A DNA stretch of 64,000 nucleotides from Streptococcus sp. zg-86 (GTDB taxonomy: Bacteria > Bacillota > Bacilli > Lactobacillales > Streptococcaceae): the NCBI RefSeq assembly GCF_017639855.1, contig NZ_CP072115.1:434001-498000 (forward strand), read 5' to 3'. The notes under the pieces are model-generated. The model searched no databases. It was not told the DNA's origin and saw only the letters and a program-made list of their open reading frames with translations. Positions 26,062 to 35,597 of the stretch are shown here, piece by piece. Position 1 is the stretch's first letter; each line of letters opens with the position of its first letter. The translations under genes were made by a program, and so were the position numbers.

Positions 26062-26754
26062 ATGGTAAAATTAGTGTTTGCTCGCCACGGTGAGTCTGAA
26101 TGGAACAAAGCTAACCTTTTCACAGGTTGGGCAGATGTTGACTTGTCTGAAAAAGGGACACAACAAGCGATCGACGCTGGTAAATTAATCAAAGAAGCTG
26201 GCATCGAATTTGACCAAGCCTACACTTCAGTCTTGAAACGTGCGATTAAAACAACCAACCTTGCTCTTGAAGCAGCAGACCAATTGTGGGTTCCAGTTGA
26301 AAAATCATGGCGTTTGAACGAGCGTCACTACGGTGGTTTGACTGGTAAAAACAAAGCAGAAGCAGCTGAACAATTTGGTGATGAGCAAGTGCACATCTGG
26401 CGTCGTTCTTACGATGTATTGCCTCCAGCAATGGCAAAAGACGATGAGTATTCAGCACATACTGACCGTCGTTACGCCTTGCTTGACGATTCAGTTGTTC
26501 CAGATGCTGAAAACTTGAAAGTAACGCTTGAGCGTGCTCTTCCATTCTGGGAAGATAAAATTGCACCAGCTCTTAAATCAGGTCAAAACGTATTTGTTGG
26601 AGCACACGGGAACTCAATCCGCGCTCTTGTGAAACATATCAAAGGTTTGTCAGACGATGCAATCATGGATGTGGAAATTCCAAACTTCCCACCACTTGTA
26701 TTTGAATTTGACGAAAAATTAAACGTAGTAGCTGAATACTACCTTGGAAAATAA
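26062..26754 (+). CDS. gpmA: 2,3-bisphosphoglycerate-dependent phosphoglycerate mutase
   Basis: A 230-residue glycolytic enzyme interconverting 3- and 2-phosphoglycerate. The phosphohistidine is H9 in FARHGESEWN; LNERHYGGLTG and GAHGNSIRALVKH complete the active site. AAAGGAG precedes ATG, codon use is that of a highly expressed gene, and a strong terminator follows, so it is probably monocistronic. Confidence 0.98.
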   Translation: MVKLVFARHGESEWNKANLFTGWADVDLSEKGTQQAIDAGKLIKEAGIEFDQAYTSVLKRAIKTTNLALEAADQLWVPVEKSWRLNERHYGGLTGKNKAEAAEQFGDEQVHIWRRSYDVLPPAMAKDDEYSAHTDRRYALLDDSVVPDAENLKVTLERALPFWEDKIAPALKSGQNVFVGAHGNSIRALVKHIKGLSDDAIMDVEIPNFPPLVFEFDEKLNVVAEYYLGK

Positions 26755-26760
26755 TAGAAT

Positions 26761-26792
26761 GACAATCCTAACGAATGTTAGGGTTGTTTTTT
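26761..26792 (+). terminator. Terminator of gpmA
   Basis: ACAATCCTAAC and GTTAGGGTTGT pair around a GAAT loop, followed by six T residues. Confidence 0.9.
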
Positions 26793-27100
26793 ATGGAGAA
26801 ATTTCTCTACTCCTAGGAGAATGACTACGCCTCCTAAAGAATTTGCTGTAATATAATGGCGATAACATCTATAAATTGTAAGAATAGCTAAAAAATCGTG
26901 TGAACTTGTAACAGAGCTTAGAGAAATAATCATCAGAATAAGTATGGAATATTATCTGAAGCTGTTCGTATGACTCTCTTTTGGGAGAGTGAGAGTAACG
27001 TAATCCAGTTTTAGATGATTTTGGGAGACTCAAAAACAGATAGAAGTATTGACCAATTGTTGCACTAATCTGTTTTCAGGAACCAAGGTTTGTTTCATAT

Positions 27101-27310
27101 CAATTTCTAGCTAAGACTTTCCTTGCTGAAAAATGTTTGCCTAGTTTCTAAGCGAAGTTAATCTTCATTGAAAAATCGTCAACTTGCTGCTAAGTAAGGT
27201 ATTTTTCATTGAAAAAATCTAGCCTAGCTCTTAGGGAGGCTTTTTGTGTTGCAAATTTCCTTACTAGCTTTCAAGTCTTAAGTCCTTTGATGCAAAACGT
27301 GACTCTAATG
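27101..27310. repeat. About five degenerate 40-bp tandem units in the gpmA-gloA gap
   Basis: Successive units resemble TAG-TTCTAAG, a T-rich stretch, TTCATTGAAAAAT and then GCC; clear copies start near 27106, 27144, 27186, 27226 and 27266. They are related to the 41-bp array at 45780-46180. The rest of 26796-27500 shows no gene; TATAAT near 27463 is a candidate gloA promoter. Confidence 0.6.
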
Positions 27311-27500
27311 GTCCAGTGGGTTTTTCCTATTTCGAAAACAGTGTATCTTCATTTCAAGTAAGGTCTTTTCGTAGTGGGAGTGAGAAACGATAGCTGTTGT
27401 AGAGTCGTCGGTAGTTTCTTTACATTTTACATCCTTTAGGTAAGAAAAAAATGTGTGATTATGATATAATGATTATGACAGATTAGAAAAGGAGTTTGAT

Positions 27501-27884
27501 ATGGCAAGTAAAAAAATGTTGCACGCTTGTTTGCGTGTTGAAAATTTAGAAGCGTCTCAAGAATTTTATGAAAAAGCCTTTGGTTTTAAGGAAACACGCC
27601 GTAAAGATTATCCGGAACATAAGTTTACCTTGGTGTATTTGGCGCTTCCAGGAGATGAATTTGAGATTGAACTGACCTACAATTATGATCACGGTCCTTA
27701 TGTGGTTGGGGATGGTTTTTCACATTTAGCACTTTCTTCGGATGATTTAGAAGGAGATAATGCAAAGCACAAAGCGTTAGGCTATCCAACAACTGATTTA
27801 TCAGGTTTGCCAGGTAATCCGGGACGGTACTATTTTGTAACAGACCCAGACGGTTATCGGGTAGAAGTTATTCGCGCAGATTAG
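27501..27884 (+). CDS. gloA: Lactoylglutathione lyase/glyoxalase I family (VOC) protein
   Basis: A 127-residue VOC-fold metalloenzyme. Metal-ligand positions of the glyoxalase I family are visible: H8 (KMLHACLRVENL), the first glutamate in FEIELTYNYD, H in FSHLAL, and the final E in GYRVEVIRAD. It removes methylglyoxal formed by glycolysis, using glutathione or another thiol. AAAGGAG precedes ATG. It stands alone, with terminators on both sides. Confidence 0.92.
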   Translation: MASKKMLHACLRVENLEASQEFYEKAFGFKETRRKDYPEHKFTLVYLALPGDEFEIELTYNYDHGPYVVGDGFSHLALSSDDLEGDNAKHKALGYPTTDLSGLPGNPGRYYFVTDPDGYRVEVIRAD

Positions 27885-27891
27885 ACACTAT

Positions 27892-27932
27892 AGGCAAGAA
27901 TCGGATAAGAAACAGAGTCTTGCCTTTTTCGT
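27892..27932 (+). terminator. Terminator of gloA
   Basis: AGGCAAGA and TCTTGCCT pair across an 18-base loop, followed by TTTTT. Confidence 0.7.
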
Positions 27933-27973
27933 ATAAAAATGCTTGGTTGAGAACAGGAAAGTGAGAGGGAAAG

Positions 27974-29371
27974 ATGAAGAAAGGAATGATTTTGATTGTT
28001 GTAAATCTAGTCCTATTGGGGCTTGTCGCTATGTTAGGTATGAAGGCTTTTACCTATTTTCAAGACCAAAAGATAGCTCGATTTATTTCAGAAAAACAAA
28101 CAACAATCCTAAATAAGCAAGATTATGTTATTCAGTCTGGAAATATTGACACTACGCATGTAGAAGCAGGTATTCCTAAAGATAGCAATGGACAAGTAAA
28201 TGCTGTCTTCAAAGAGAAAATAGAAGCTTATGTGGCTGAAAAAGTTGGGACAAAGAAGCCTAGTGGAAAAATTAAGGAACTCTTTTTTGTATCCGTTAAA
28301 GATGTTAACACGAATTTTTCAGGTGTAGAAGCTAAACAGATTCAGTCAGAGCGCTATCATGTTCATACTTTTTCGATTTCATCAGCAGAAAGTGAAACAG
28401 GAGGAACAGTACTAGTAACCAAGGACAATCAGCCCTTTACTTTAGAGACATTTGTGGCAGATAGTCAATCTTTGAAGGCAGCCTTTAGTGCGCAGTTGAA
28501 GTCTGATTTGGCAGCCAAGCAGTTAGCGGAAGCAGATATCGAAAAAATGGTTGCTCAATTTGAAGCAAGCAATCTAGCGAACTATCCATTTGTCTACCAG
28601 CAAAGTCAATTAATAATTGATCTTCCTGAAAAGGAATTTCAGGTTAAGCAATTAGCTTTACCAATTGCAACGATTTTTGGAATTGTGAAGGAAGAATTCT
28701 TAGCAAGTGAAGATCAGCAAGCTTATGCGACGTATCAGGCTGAAGAAGAGGCTAAAAAACATCAGAAACGGATTGCCCTGACATTTGATGATGGACCAAG
28801 CGCAATTACGACACCACAGGTTCTTGACATTTTAAAGAAATACAAGGCAAAAGCAACCTTCTTTGTTCTTGGACAAAATATCGCAGGCAATGAAGAGCTT
28901 TTAAAACGAATTGTTGCGGAAGGCCACGAAGTGGCGAGTCATACGTGGGATCATGCTGACCTTCGAACCTTATCGGGGGACCAAGTTAAGCAAGAGATGG
29001 ATCAGACAAGAGAGGCTATTCAAAAGGTTATTGGTCAAGAGCCGAAGATGATGCGCCCACCATATGGATCAGTAAACCAAGCTGTTATGTCGGTGATGCA
29101 GTTGCCGGTTATTTACTGGTCCGTTGATTCAAAAGACTGGCAGAGCCGCAATGCTACGTCTATCCTAGGTGAAGTGAAAGCCTGTACCTATCCAGGTAGC
29201 ATTATCTTGATGCATGACATTCATCAACCAACGGTTGACTCGCTCACATCTGTTTTGGAATTTCTCTTAGGAGAAGGTTACGAACCCGTAACGGTTAGTG
29301 AACTACTCGGAAAAAATCTGAATCCACAGTTGATTTACTATGATCAACAGTCATCTCGGCCTGGAGAATAG
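27974..29371 (+). CDS. pgdA: Membrane-anchored polysaccharide deacetylase (peptidoglycan GlcNAc deacetylase type)
   Basis: A 465-residue protein with an N-terminal membrane helix (about 5-25), a linker/DUF region, and a C-terminal NodB domain from about 262. Catalytic motifs are TFDDGP (270-275), the zinc pair H323/H327 in SHTWDH, RPPYG, DSKDW and LMHD. It removes acetyl groups from wall N-acetylglucosamine and so blunts lysozyme, a virulence trait of streptococcal PgdA. Two-domain length fits PgdA. It is preceded by GAGAGGGA and followed by a terminator. Confidence 0.92.
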   Translation: MKKGMILIVVNLVLLGLVAMLGMKAFTYFQDQKIARFISEKQTTILNKQDYVIQSGNIDTTHVEAGIPKDSNGQVNAVFKEKIEAYVAEKVGTKKPSGKIKELFFVSVKDVNTNFSGVEAKQIQSERYHVHTFSISSAESETGGTVLVTKDNQPFTLETFVADSQSLKAAFSAQLKSDLAAKQLAEADIEKMVAQFEASNLANYPFVYQQSQLIIDLPEKEFQVKQLALPIATIFGIVKEEFLASEDQQAYATYQAEEEAKKHQKRIALTFDDGPSAITTPQVLDILKKYKAKATFFVLGQNIAGNEELLKRIVAEGHEVASHTWDHADLRTLSGDQVKQEMDQTREAIQKVIGQEPKMMRPPYGSVNQAVMSVMQLPVIYWSVDSKDWQSRNATSILGEVKACTYPGSIILMHDIHQPTVDSLTSVLEFLLGEGYEPVTVSELLGKNLNPQLIYYDQQSSRPGE

Positions 29372-29396
29372 TCAGGTAGTCAGATTCGAATAGACA

Positions 29397-29436
29397 AAAA
29401 GGTAGGCTAATAAACCGTATCAGCTTACCTTTTTGT
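29397..29436 (+). terminator. Terminator of pgdA
   Basis: AAAAAGGTA...GCT and AGC...TTACCTTTTT form a long AT-flanked stem. The stretch 29437-29847 is AT-rich and without a recognised gene; it contains the dyad at 29542-29560. Confidence 0.75.
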
Positions 29437-29541
29437 TATTTAGAGTGGAGATAGAGAAAAGGAATGGACATTTATTGTGGAACTGAGGGAGAGTCGAATT
29501 CTCTGACTATCTTCGCTTTTCTATTTTTAGTCTTGAGTATT

Positions 29542-29560
29542 AATAATCTACTGGACTATT
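29542..29560. repeat. Dispersed 19-bp dyad, copy 2
   Basis: AATAATCTACTGGACTATT is a near-palindrome related to copies at 21287, 43353 and 53226. Confidence 0.5.
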
Positions 29561-29847
29561 CTATATATACCACATACTATTATGTATATGCCACGTCCTA
29601 TTCATTTCAAAAATAGCCATTTTATTTAGAATGATTTACTTTGATATAAAATAGAGCAAGCTAAGTGAGTGAAATAGTATGTTTTTTCAGTAGACGAAAT
29701 GAATAGTGATAGGAAAAAGGGAATGTATTCACAAACTATCTAAGAAAGTTACAAAAACGCTAACTTTGATTTGCATTGAGTATCAATCTGCTTTTGTTAA
29801 ATTTAATAAGAAAAGCTAGACTTGAGTCCAGCTCCGATTGGGTTATT

Positions 29848-30933
29848 CTACTTATCTACATATAAGCGTTGATTTTTGAGAAAGATTTCTTGTACCGAGG
29901 CATATTTTTTGAGCGCTTTGAGTTCTTCTGGATGGCTGATAAGGGTGATGACAAAACCGTCCTGTCCCATACGGCCAGTTCGTCCCGCACGGTGGGTATA
30001 GGTTTCTTGGTCGCGCGGAACTTCGTAATTCACAACGCATTCAAGGGTATCAATATCGATTCCTCGTGCTACCAAATCGGTTGCAAGAAGCAGCGTGAGG
30101 GCATGGTCTTTAAATTTTTCCAAAATAACCTTGCGAAACTTGACATTGACATCACTAGCGAGAGAAACGGCTTCGATACCACGGTATTGCAATTTTTCCT
30201 CAGCGCTTCCAAGATCAGATAAGGAATTGAAAAAGACAAGACCACGGAAATCTTCTACATGGGCAAGTTTGCGTAGTAATTCGACTTTTTCTCGCTTTTC
30301 TACTTGAAGATAGAAATGCTGGATATTGGTTAATTCCAGATTGTCGATTGCAATGGTGCAGGTATTGGGAGCTAATTTGTCCACATCGACCTTATTCGTT
30401 GCACTCATGTAAATCAACTGGTGATTGCGTGGCGCATAGCGACAAATTTTATCTACAAAAGGATATTGAGAATCGCTGAGCAACTGGTCAAATTCGTCTA
30501 GTACAATGGTATTGACATTCATCATCTTGATTTTTTTCAATTTGATGAGTTCAACGATGCGACCGGGAGTTCCAATAAGAATTTCAGGACCTTTTTTCAA
30601 ACGTTCGATTTGCCGTTTTTGGCTAGAACCAGATAAGAAGAGTTGACTTTGGAGTCCTAAGAGATCAGCCCAGGTCTTACAAACATCAAAAATTTGACCG
30701 GCTAGCTCTGTATTGGGAGCTAAAATGAGTAATTGTTGGGCTTTTTTAGGCTGAATATTCAAGAGGCTAGGTAGCAAGTAGGCCAAGGTCTTACCAGTCC
30801 CAGTTGGGCTAATACCAAGAACTGTCTCTCCGCTTCTAATGGGTTCAAAGAGCTGCTCTTGAATTGCAGTAAAGCTCGTAAAGCCAAGGTGTTCCAGTTG
30901 ATGTTGCCAACTAGCAGGAAGTGTCGTTTTCAT
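29848..30933 (-). CDS. DEAD-box RNA helicase (variant DEFD motif)
   Basis: A 361-residue helicase core with almost no extensions. Motif I is SPTGTGKT, motif II reads DEFD rather than DEAD, motif III is SAT, motif V is ATDLVARGIDID and motif VI is HRAGRTGRMG. It unwinds RNA with ATP, probably in ribosome assembly or RNA decay; the exact orthologue is uncertain. ATG at 30933 is chosen because AAGGAG lies just before it; a TTG at 30948 would place that site inside the gene. Its start overlaps the oxidoreductase end by 23 bases. Confidence 0.88.
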   Translation of the reverse strand: MKTTLPASWQHQLEHLGFTSFTAIQEQLFEPIRSGETVLGISPTGTGKTLAYLLPSLLNIQPKKAQQLLILAPNTELAGQIFDVCKTWADLLGLQSQLFLSGSSQKRQIERLKKGPEILIGTPGRIVELIKLKKIKMMNVNTIVLDEFDQLLSDSQYPFVDKICRYAPRNHQLIYMSATNKVDVDKLAPNTCTIAIDNLELTNIQHFYLQVEKREKVELLRKLAHVEDFRGLVFFNSLSDLGSAEEKLQYRGIEAVSLASDVNVKFRKVILEKFKDHALTLLLATDLVARGIDIDTLECVVNYEVPRDQETYTHRAGRTGRMGQDGFVITLISHPEELKALKKYASVQEIFLKNQRLYVDK

Positions 30934-31912
30934 GTGGTTCTCCTTCAAAATGGATCTGGGCGTCTTGCCGCATACGGTACAGAGTAGTGTGGACGGCTTG
31001 TGCTGCGGCTAACCAATTCTCATAGAGTTCTGGTTGAGGCTGCTCAATCATGGTTGCGAATTGCCTTGCTTCTTCTAGCATAGTGTGGGGAGCTTGCGTG
31101 ATGGCAAGTGTCTCAGGTTCTCCTTTTAGTGGGTGGAAAATAGCAGAGCTGATATGTTCAATCGTGTCTAAGACGAGTGTACCTTGATTGGTATATATTT
31201 CAGCAGGAAGTGAACTATGGATATTTTTTCCTGTCTGAATGGTTACTTGGAAGTTTGGATACATAAGCTGTCCAGAACCATTTAAGTCCACCGTATTTGG
31301 CAATTGTTGCGCGGTATAGCGAGCAGAAATGGGTGCACCAAAGAGACGGATACTAGCATAAACTGGATAAATCCCTAAGTCCATGAGAGCACCACCTGCA
31401 AATTGACTAGAAAAGACATTTGGCGTTTTTCCGTCTAAGAGATCAGGCATTTTGGACGAATATTTGGCATAGCTAAAATGAACTCCCCAGATCTCCTTAT
31501 CCGCTAAAAAGTCAGAGATGGTGGCAAAAGCCTGTTCGTGGTAATTGCGAGCTGCTTCAAAAACAAAGACCTGCTTTTCTTTAGCGAGTGCTACCAAGTC
31601 AGCCCATTCTTCTGGTCGAGTGACAGCAGGTTTTTCAATGATGACGTGCTTGCCAGCAAGAAGGGCCGCTTTGGCTTGCCCGTAGTGGAGGGAGTTGGGA
31701 CTAGCAATATAAAGGATATCGATTCTACTTGCGAGAAATTCTGCCATATCTGTGTAAAGCTGAATATCTGTGTCATAGCGACCTGCAAATGCTCTTGCAT
31801 TTTCCATAGTCCGTGAATAGACAGCTGCTAGTTGATAGTGTTTTGTCTGATGAGCTGCTGCGACAAAATGATGGGCAATAGCTCCTGTTCCGATAATACC
31901 GAGTTGTAACAT
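30911..31912 (-). CDS. Gfo/Idh/MocA family NAD(P)-dependent oxidoreductase
   Basis: A 333-residue protein with an N-terminal Rossmann fold (LGIIGTGAIAHHFVAAA) and the family motif HVIIEKPAV, whose lysine is catalytic. The C-terminal alpha/beta domain includes GGALMDLGIYPVYA. Members oxidise or reduce sugars, inositols or bile-pigment-like substrates; the substrate cannot be read here. It lies directly upstream of and overlaps the helicase gene on the minus strand; GGAAAGGGAA precedes ATG. Confidence 0.87.
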   Translation of the reverse strand: MLQLGIIGTGAIAHHFVAAAHQTKHYQLAAVYSRTMENARAFAGRYDTDIQLYTDMAEFLASRIDILYIASPNSLHYGQAKAALLAGKHVIIEKPAVTRPEEWADLVALAKEKQVFVFEAARNYHEQAFATISDFLADKEIWGVHFSYAKYSSKMPDLLDGKTPNVFSSQFAGGALMDLGIYPVYASIRLFGAPISARYTAQQLPNTVDLNGSGQLMYPNFQVTIQTGKNIHSSLPAEIYTNQGTLVLDTIEHISSAIFHPLKGEPETLAITQAPHTMLEEARQFATMIEQPQPELYENWLAAAQAVHTTLYRMRQDAQIHFEGEPHENDTSC

Positions 31913-32066
31913 GGTGTTCCCTTTCCTTAACTGAATACATCTATTATACCATGAATGGTGAGAGATTGCTGAAGGTCAGAACAGCTGCTATTCTTCTAAC
32001 ATAAAAGCAGTACACGGATAGCGGATTTTATGGTACAATAGGTTGAATAAAATAGAGGAGTAAGAC

Positions 32067-32696
32067 ATGGCACAAAAACCGATTATGATTGGCGTAACAG
32101 GTGGTTCTGGTGGTGGAAAGACAAGCGTATCACGCGCAATCCTAGATAACTTTCCCAACGCTCGTATTTCGATGATCGAGCACGATTCCTATTATAAAAA
32201 TCAATCGCACTTGACTTTTGAAGAGCGAATTTTAACCAACTATGACCACCCATTTGCCTTTGATACGGATTTAATGATTTATCACTTGAGTGAATTGCTG
32301 GCTGGACGGGCAGTCGATATTCCAATCTATGACTATACTCAACACACTCGCTCAGACAAGACCTATCACCAAGAACCCCAAGATGTCTTTATTGTGGAGG
32401 GGATTCTTGTCTTAGAAGACAAACGCCTACGTGATTTAATGGATATTAAGATTTTTGTGGATACGGATGATGATGTACGGATTATCCGCCGAATCAAACG
32501 GGATATGGAAGAACGTGGGCGCAGTCTTGATAGTATCATTACCCAGTATCTGGACGTGGTAAAACCCATGTATCATCAATTTATTGAACCAACCAAGCGT
32601 TATGCAGATATTGTCATTCCAGAAGGGGTATCCAATGTCGTTGCTATTGACTTGATTAATACCAAGGTAGAAAGCATTTTGCGCAGTCGTGGTTAA
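32067..32696 (+). CDS. udk: Uridine kinase
   Basis: A 209-residue P-loop kinase that phosphorylates uridine and cytidine for pyrimidine salvage. The Walker A motif TGGSGGGKTS spans residues 11-20; YDHPFAFD, IYDYTQHTR and VEGILVLED are uridine kinase signatures, and RRIKRDMEERGRS is the lid. AGAGGAG precedes ATG. It is monocistronic between a divergent oxidoreductase and a terminator. Confidence 0.96.
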   Translation: MAQKPIMIGVTGGSGGGKTSVSRAILDNFPNARISMIEHDSYYKNQSHLTFEERILTNYDHPFAFDTDLMIYHLSELLAGRAVDIPIYDYTQHTRSDKTYHQEPQDVFIVEGILVLEDKRLRDLMDIKIFVDTDDDVRIIRRIKRDMEERGRSLDSIITQYLDVVKPMYHQFIEPTKRYADIVIPEGVSNVVAIDLINTKVESILRSRG

Positions 32697-32700
32697 AAGA

Positions 32701-32741
32701 GAAAGCAAGAAAGAAGCGGATGGGACGCTTCTTTCTTTTTT
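32701..32741 (+). terminator. Terminator of udk
   Basis: AGAAAGAAGCG and CGCTTCTTTCT pair around GATGGGA, followed by T residues. Confidence 0.9.
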
Positions 32742-32837
32742 GATAAATTATCAGATAATTGGAACAATACAGAAAATTGTTGCAATAATATGAAAAAATG
32801 ATATAATAGACTTATTCATCTACAAGGAGAAAGTCAA

Positions 32838-32885
32838 ATGAAACTCGTTTCGTCTATGAACTTATTGTTGCGACGAGGGGGCTAG
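32838..32885 (+). CDS. Leucine operon leader peptide
   Basis: A 15-codon frame, MKLVSSMNLLLRRGG, with AAGGAGA 7 bases upstream of ATG. Three consecutive leucine codons (TTA TTG TTG, 32861-32869) are followed by two arginine and two glycine codons, ending TAG. Stalling here when charged leucyl-tRNA is scarce should decide between the antiterminator and terminator downstream. TATAAT near 32803 is the likely promoter. Confidence 0.85.
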   Translation: MKLVSSMNLLLRRGG

Positions 32886-32917
32886 TGCCAAAAAGCATTA
32901 GTCCTGTTTGGCTTACC

Positions 32918-32965
32918 AAGCGGGAGTTACCACATCTCGCTTGAGCAAGTGAGATGTTTTTATTT
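32918..32965 (+). promoter_or_regulatory. Leucine attenuator: terminator and competing antiterminator
   Basis: The terminator stem CATCTCGCTT/AAGTGAGATG (32933-32956) is followed by TTTTTATTTT. An upstream segment AAGCGGGA (32918-32925) can pair instead with TCTCGCTT (32935-32942), which would break the terminator arm. An earlier hairpin pairs bases just after the leader stop. The arrangement fits ribosome-mediated attenuation. Confidence 0.8.
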
Positions 32966-32991
32966 TATTTAGCAAGGAAAGAGGAGTAGAG

Positions 32992-34548
32992 ATGCGTAAG
33001 GTTGAATTTCTTGATACCAGTCTTCGTGACGGAGAGCAAACACCAGGAGTGAATTTTTCAATTAAAGAAAAGATTGCCATTGCTAAGCAATTGGAAAAAT
33101 GGGGAGTTTCAGCAATTGAAGCAGGTTTTCCTGCGGCTAGTCCAGATTCGTTTACAGCGGTGAAAGAGATTGCAAGAGCGATGAAAACAACTGCCGTTAC
33201 TGGTCTTGCTCGTCTAGTTAAGTCGGATATTGATGCCTGTTATGAAGCGCTCAAAGAAGCGAAATATCCGCAGATTCATGTCTTTATTGCAACCAGTCCT
33301 ATTCACCGAGAATTCAAGCTGAAAAAGACCAAGGAAGAAATTCTTGCGACCATTACAGAGTATGTCAGCTATGCACGTTCCAAATTCGAGATTGTCGAGT
33401 TCTCACCAGAGGACGGAACACGGACGGAATTGGATTTTCTATTGGAAGTGGTTCAGACAGCGGTGGATGCAGGGGCGACCTACATTAACATTCCAGATAC
33501 AGTTGGTTTCACAACACCAGAAGAATATGGTCAGATTTTCCAGTATCTTATTGAACAGGTTAAAGCGGATCGTGAGATTGTTTTCAGCCCTCATTGCCAT
33601 GATGATTTGGGAATGGCGGTGGCAAATAGCCTATCTGCTATTAAACATGGAGCTGGTCGTGTGGAGGGTACGATTAATGGTATTGGTGAGCGGGCAGGAA
33701 ATGCAGCCTTGGAGGAAGTAGCCGTTGCGCTCAATATTCGTGCGGATTATTATCAGGTGGAAACGAATATTGTTCTGAATGAAACGATTAACACATCAGA
33801 AATGGTATCTCGTTTTTCTGGAATTGCCATTCCTAAAAATAAGGCTGTGGTTGGTGGAAATGCCTTCTCACATGAGTCTGGTATTCACCAAGACGGTGTA
33901 CTAAAAAATCCATTGACCTATGAGATTATTACACCAGAATTGGTCGGGGTCAAGAGTAATAGCTTGCCACTTGGAAAACTTTCAGGTCGTCATGCCTTTG
34001 TCGAGAAACTAAAAGAATTGGCCCTTGATTTTGATGAGGCAGAAATCAATGAATTGTTTGCGAAATTTAAAGCTTTGGCCGATAAGAAACAAGAAATTAC
34101 AGATGCAGACATTCGTGCCTTGATTGCAGGCGTTACGGTAGAAAATCCAGAAGGATTCCATTTTGATGACTTGACACTTGCTGTAGAGGGTGATAGTATG
34201 GTGGCAACTGTTCGCCTTGTCAACGAAGACCAAGAAGAGGTAGAATGCCAAGCAACTGGTAAGGGAAGTGTCGAAGCCATTTTCAATGCGATTGATGACT
34301 TCTTCCACCAAGAGGTCAAGCTCTTGTCTTATAATATTGAGGCCGTGACAGACGGCATTGACTCGCAGGCGCGTGTTTTAGTGACGGTAGAAAATCAAGC
34401 AACAGAAACGATTTTCAATGCCTCAGGACTGGACTTTGACGTTTTGAAAGCGAGTGCCATTGCTTATATCCATGCCAACATCTTTGTCCAAAAAGAAAAT
34501 GAAGGCAGTATTGGACAAAGTGTTTCTTATCGCGATATGCTAGAGTAG
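32992..34548 (+). CDS. leuA: 2-isopropylmalate synthase
   Basis: A 518-residue enzyme joining acetyl-CoA and 2-oxoisovalerate, the first committed step to leucine. The HMGL-type barrel begins FLDTSLRDGEQTPGVNFS with the metal ligand aspartate; HCHDDLGMAVANS supplies the two histidines of the metal site. The C-terminal region (about 390-518) is the regulatory domain for leucine feedback. AAAGAGGAG precedes ATG. It is first in leuA-leuB-DUF1294-leuC-leuD under the attenuator. Confidence 0.97.
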   Translation: MRKVEFLDTSLRDGEQTPGVNFSIKEKIAIAKQLEKWGVSAIEAGFPAASPDSFTAVKEIARAMKTTAVTGLARLVKSDIDACYEALKEAKYPQIHVFIATSPIHREFKLKKTKEEILATITEYVSYARSKFEIVEFSPEDGTRTELDFLLEVVQTAVDAGATYINIPDTVGFTTPEEYGQIFQYLIEQVKADREIVFSPHCHDDLGMAVANSLSAIKHGAGRVEGTINGIGERAGNAALEEVAVALNIRADYYQVETNIVLNETINTSEMVSRFSGIAIPKNKAVVGGNAFSHESGIHQDGVLKNPLTYEIITPELVGVKSNSLPLGKLSGRHAFVEKLKELALDFDEAEINELFAKFKALADKKQEITDADIRALIAGVTVENPEGFHFDDLTLAVEGDSMVATVRLVNEDQEEVECQATGKGSVEAIFNAIDDFFHQEVKLLSYNIEAVTDGIDSQARVLVTVENQATETIFNASGLDFDVLKASAIAYIHANIFVQKENEGSIGQSVSYRDMLE

Positions 34549-34562
34549 TCAAGGAGGGTGGT

Positions 34563-35597
34563 ATGAAAAAAACAATCGTTGCCCTAGCTGGAGACGGTAT
34601 TGGGCCTGAAATTATGCAGGCAGGATTGCAGGTGCTTGATGCGGTGAAAGCTCACCTTTCTTTTGACTATGACATTATTGAGAAAAACTTCGGTGGTGCA
34701 GGAATCGATGCAGAAGGACATCCGCTTCCCTCAGCTACTTTAGAGGCTTGCCAGAAGGCAGATGCAGTCCTCCTTGCTGCAATTGGAAGTCCCCAGTACG
34801 ATCAGGCTCCTATTCGACCAGAACAGGGCTTGCTCTTGTTGCGCAAGAAACTCGGTTTATATGCCAATATCCGTCCGGTGACGATTTGGCCTGCTCTGAA
34901 GCACTTATCACCCTTAAAGGAAGAACGGATTGCAGATGTGGATTTCGTTGTGGTTCGTGAGTTGACTGGAGGAATTTATTTTGGGGAGCACAGGCTTGAA
35001 GAGGAAATGGCACGTGATGTCAATGAGTACCATGTTGTGGAAATTGAGCGAATCATGCGTCAGGCCTTTGAATTAGCCCAAACGAGAAAGAAAAAAGTAA
35101 CCAGCATTGACAAACAAAATGTTCTTGCAACCTCAAAATTATGGCGACAAGTCGCAGATAGGGTTGCCAAAGACTACCCTGAGGTCATCTTGGAACACCA
35201 ATTGGTTGATAGTGTAGCCATGCTTATGATTACCAATCCCGCTCGCTTTGATGTGCTCGTGACGGAAAATCTCTTTGGAGATATTTTATCAGATGAAGCA
35301 AGTGTCTTATCAGGCACTCTTGGGGTGATGCCGTCAGCCAGTCATGGGACAGGGACTAGTCTTTATGAGCCAATTCATGGCTCTGCTCCTGACATTGCAG
35401 GAATGGGCATTGCCAATCCCGTCAGCATGATTTTATCGGTGGCTATGATGTTACGTGAGAGTTTTGGAGAAGAGCTTGTCGCAAGAAAAATAGAAGAAGC
35501 AGTTGGAGCCAGCTTTGCAGCAGGTATTGTGACCAAAGATTTAGGAGGAAATGCTTCTACTTTTGAAGTGGTAGAAGCAATCATTAAACATTTATGA
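34563..35597 (+). CDS. leuB: 3-isopropylmalate dehydrogenase
   Basis: A 344-residue NAD-dependent decarboxylating dehydrogenase giving 4-methyl-2-oxopentanoate. GDGIGPEI near the N-terminus, VRELTGGIYFG, and the metal/NAD-site segment TENLFGDILSDEASVLSG followed by YEPIHGSAPDIAG are family motifs. AAGGAGGG precedes ATG. Its stop overlaps the DUF1294 start by ATGA. Confidence 0.97.
   Translation: MKKTIVALAGDGIGPEIMQAGLQVLDAVKAHLSFDYDIIEKNFGGAGIDAEGHPLPSATLEACQKADAVLLAAIGSPQYDQAPIRPEQGLLLLRKKLGLYANIRPVTIWPALKHLSPLKEERIADVDFVVVRELTGGIYFGEHRLEEEMARDVNEYHVVEIERIMRQAFELAQTRKKKVTSIDKQNVLATSKLWRQVADRVAKDYPEVILEHQLVDSVAMLMITNPARFDVLVTENLFGDILSDEASVLSGTLGVMPSASHGTGTSLYEPIHGSAPDIAGMGIANPVSMILSVAMMLRESFGEELVARKIEEAVGASFAAGIVTKDLGGNASTFEVVEAIIKHL

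Noticed and set aside
26796..27100. Possible decayed gene upstream of the 40-bp repeats
   Set aside because: No frame of useful length or recognisable motif on either strand.
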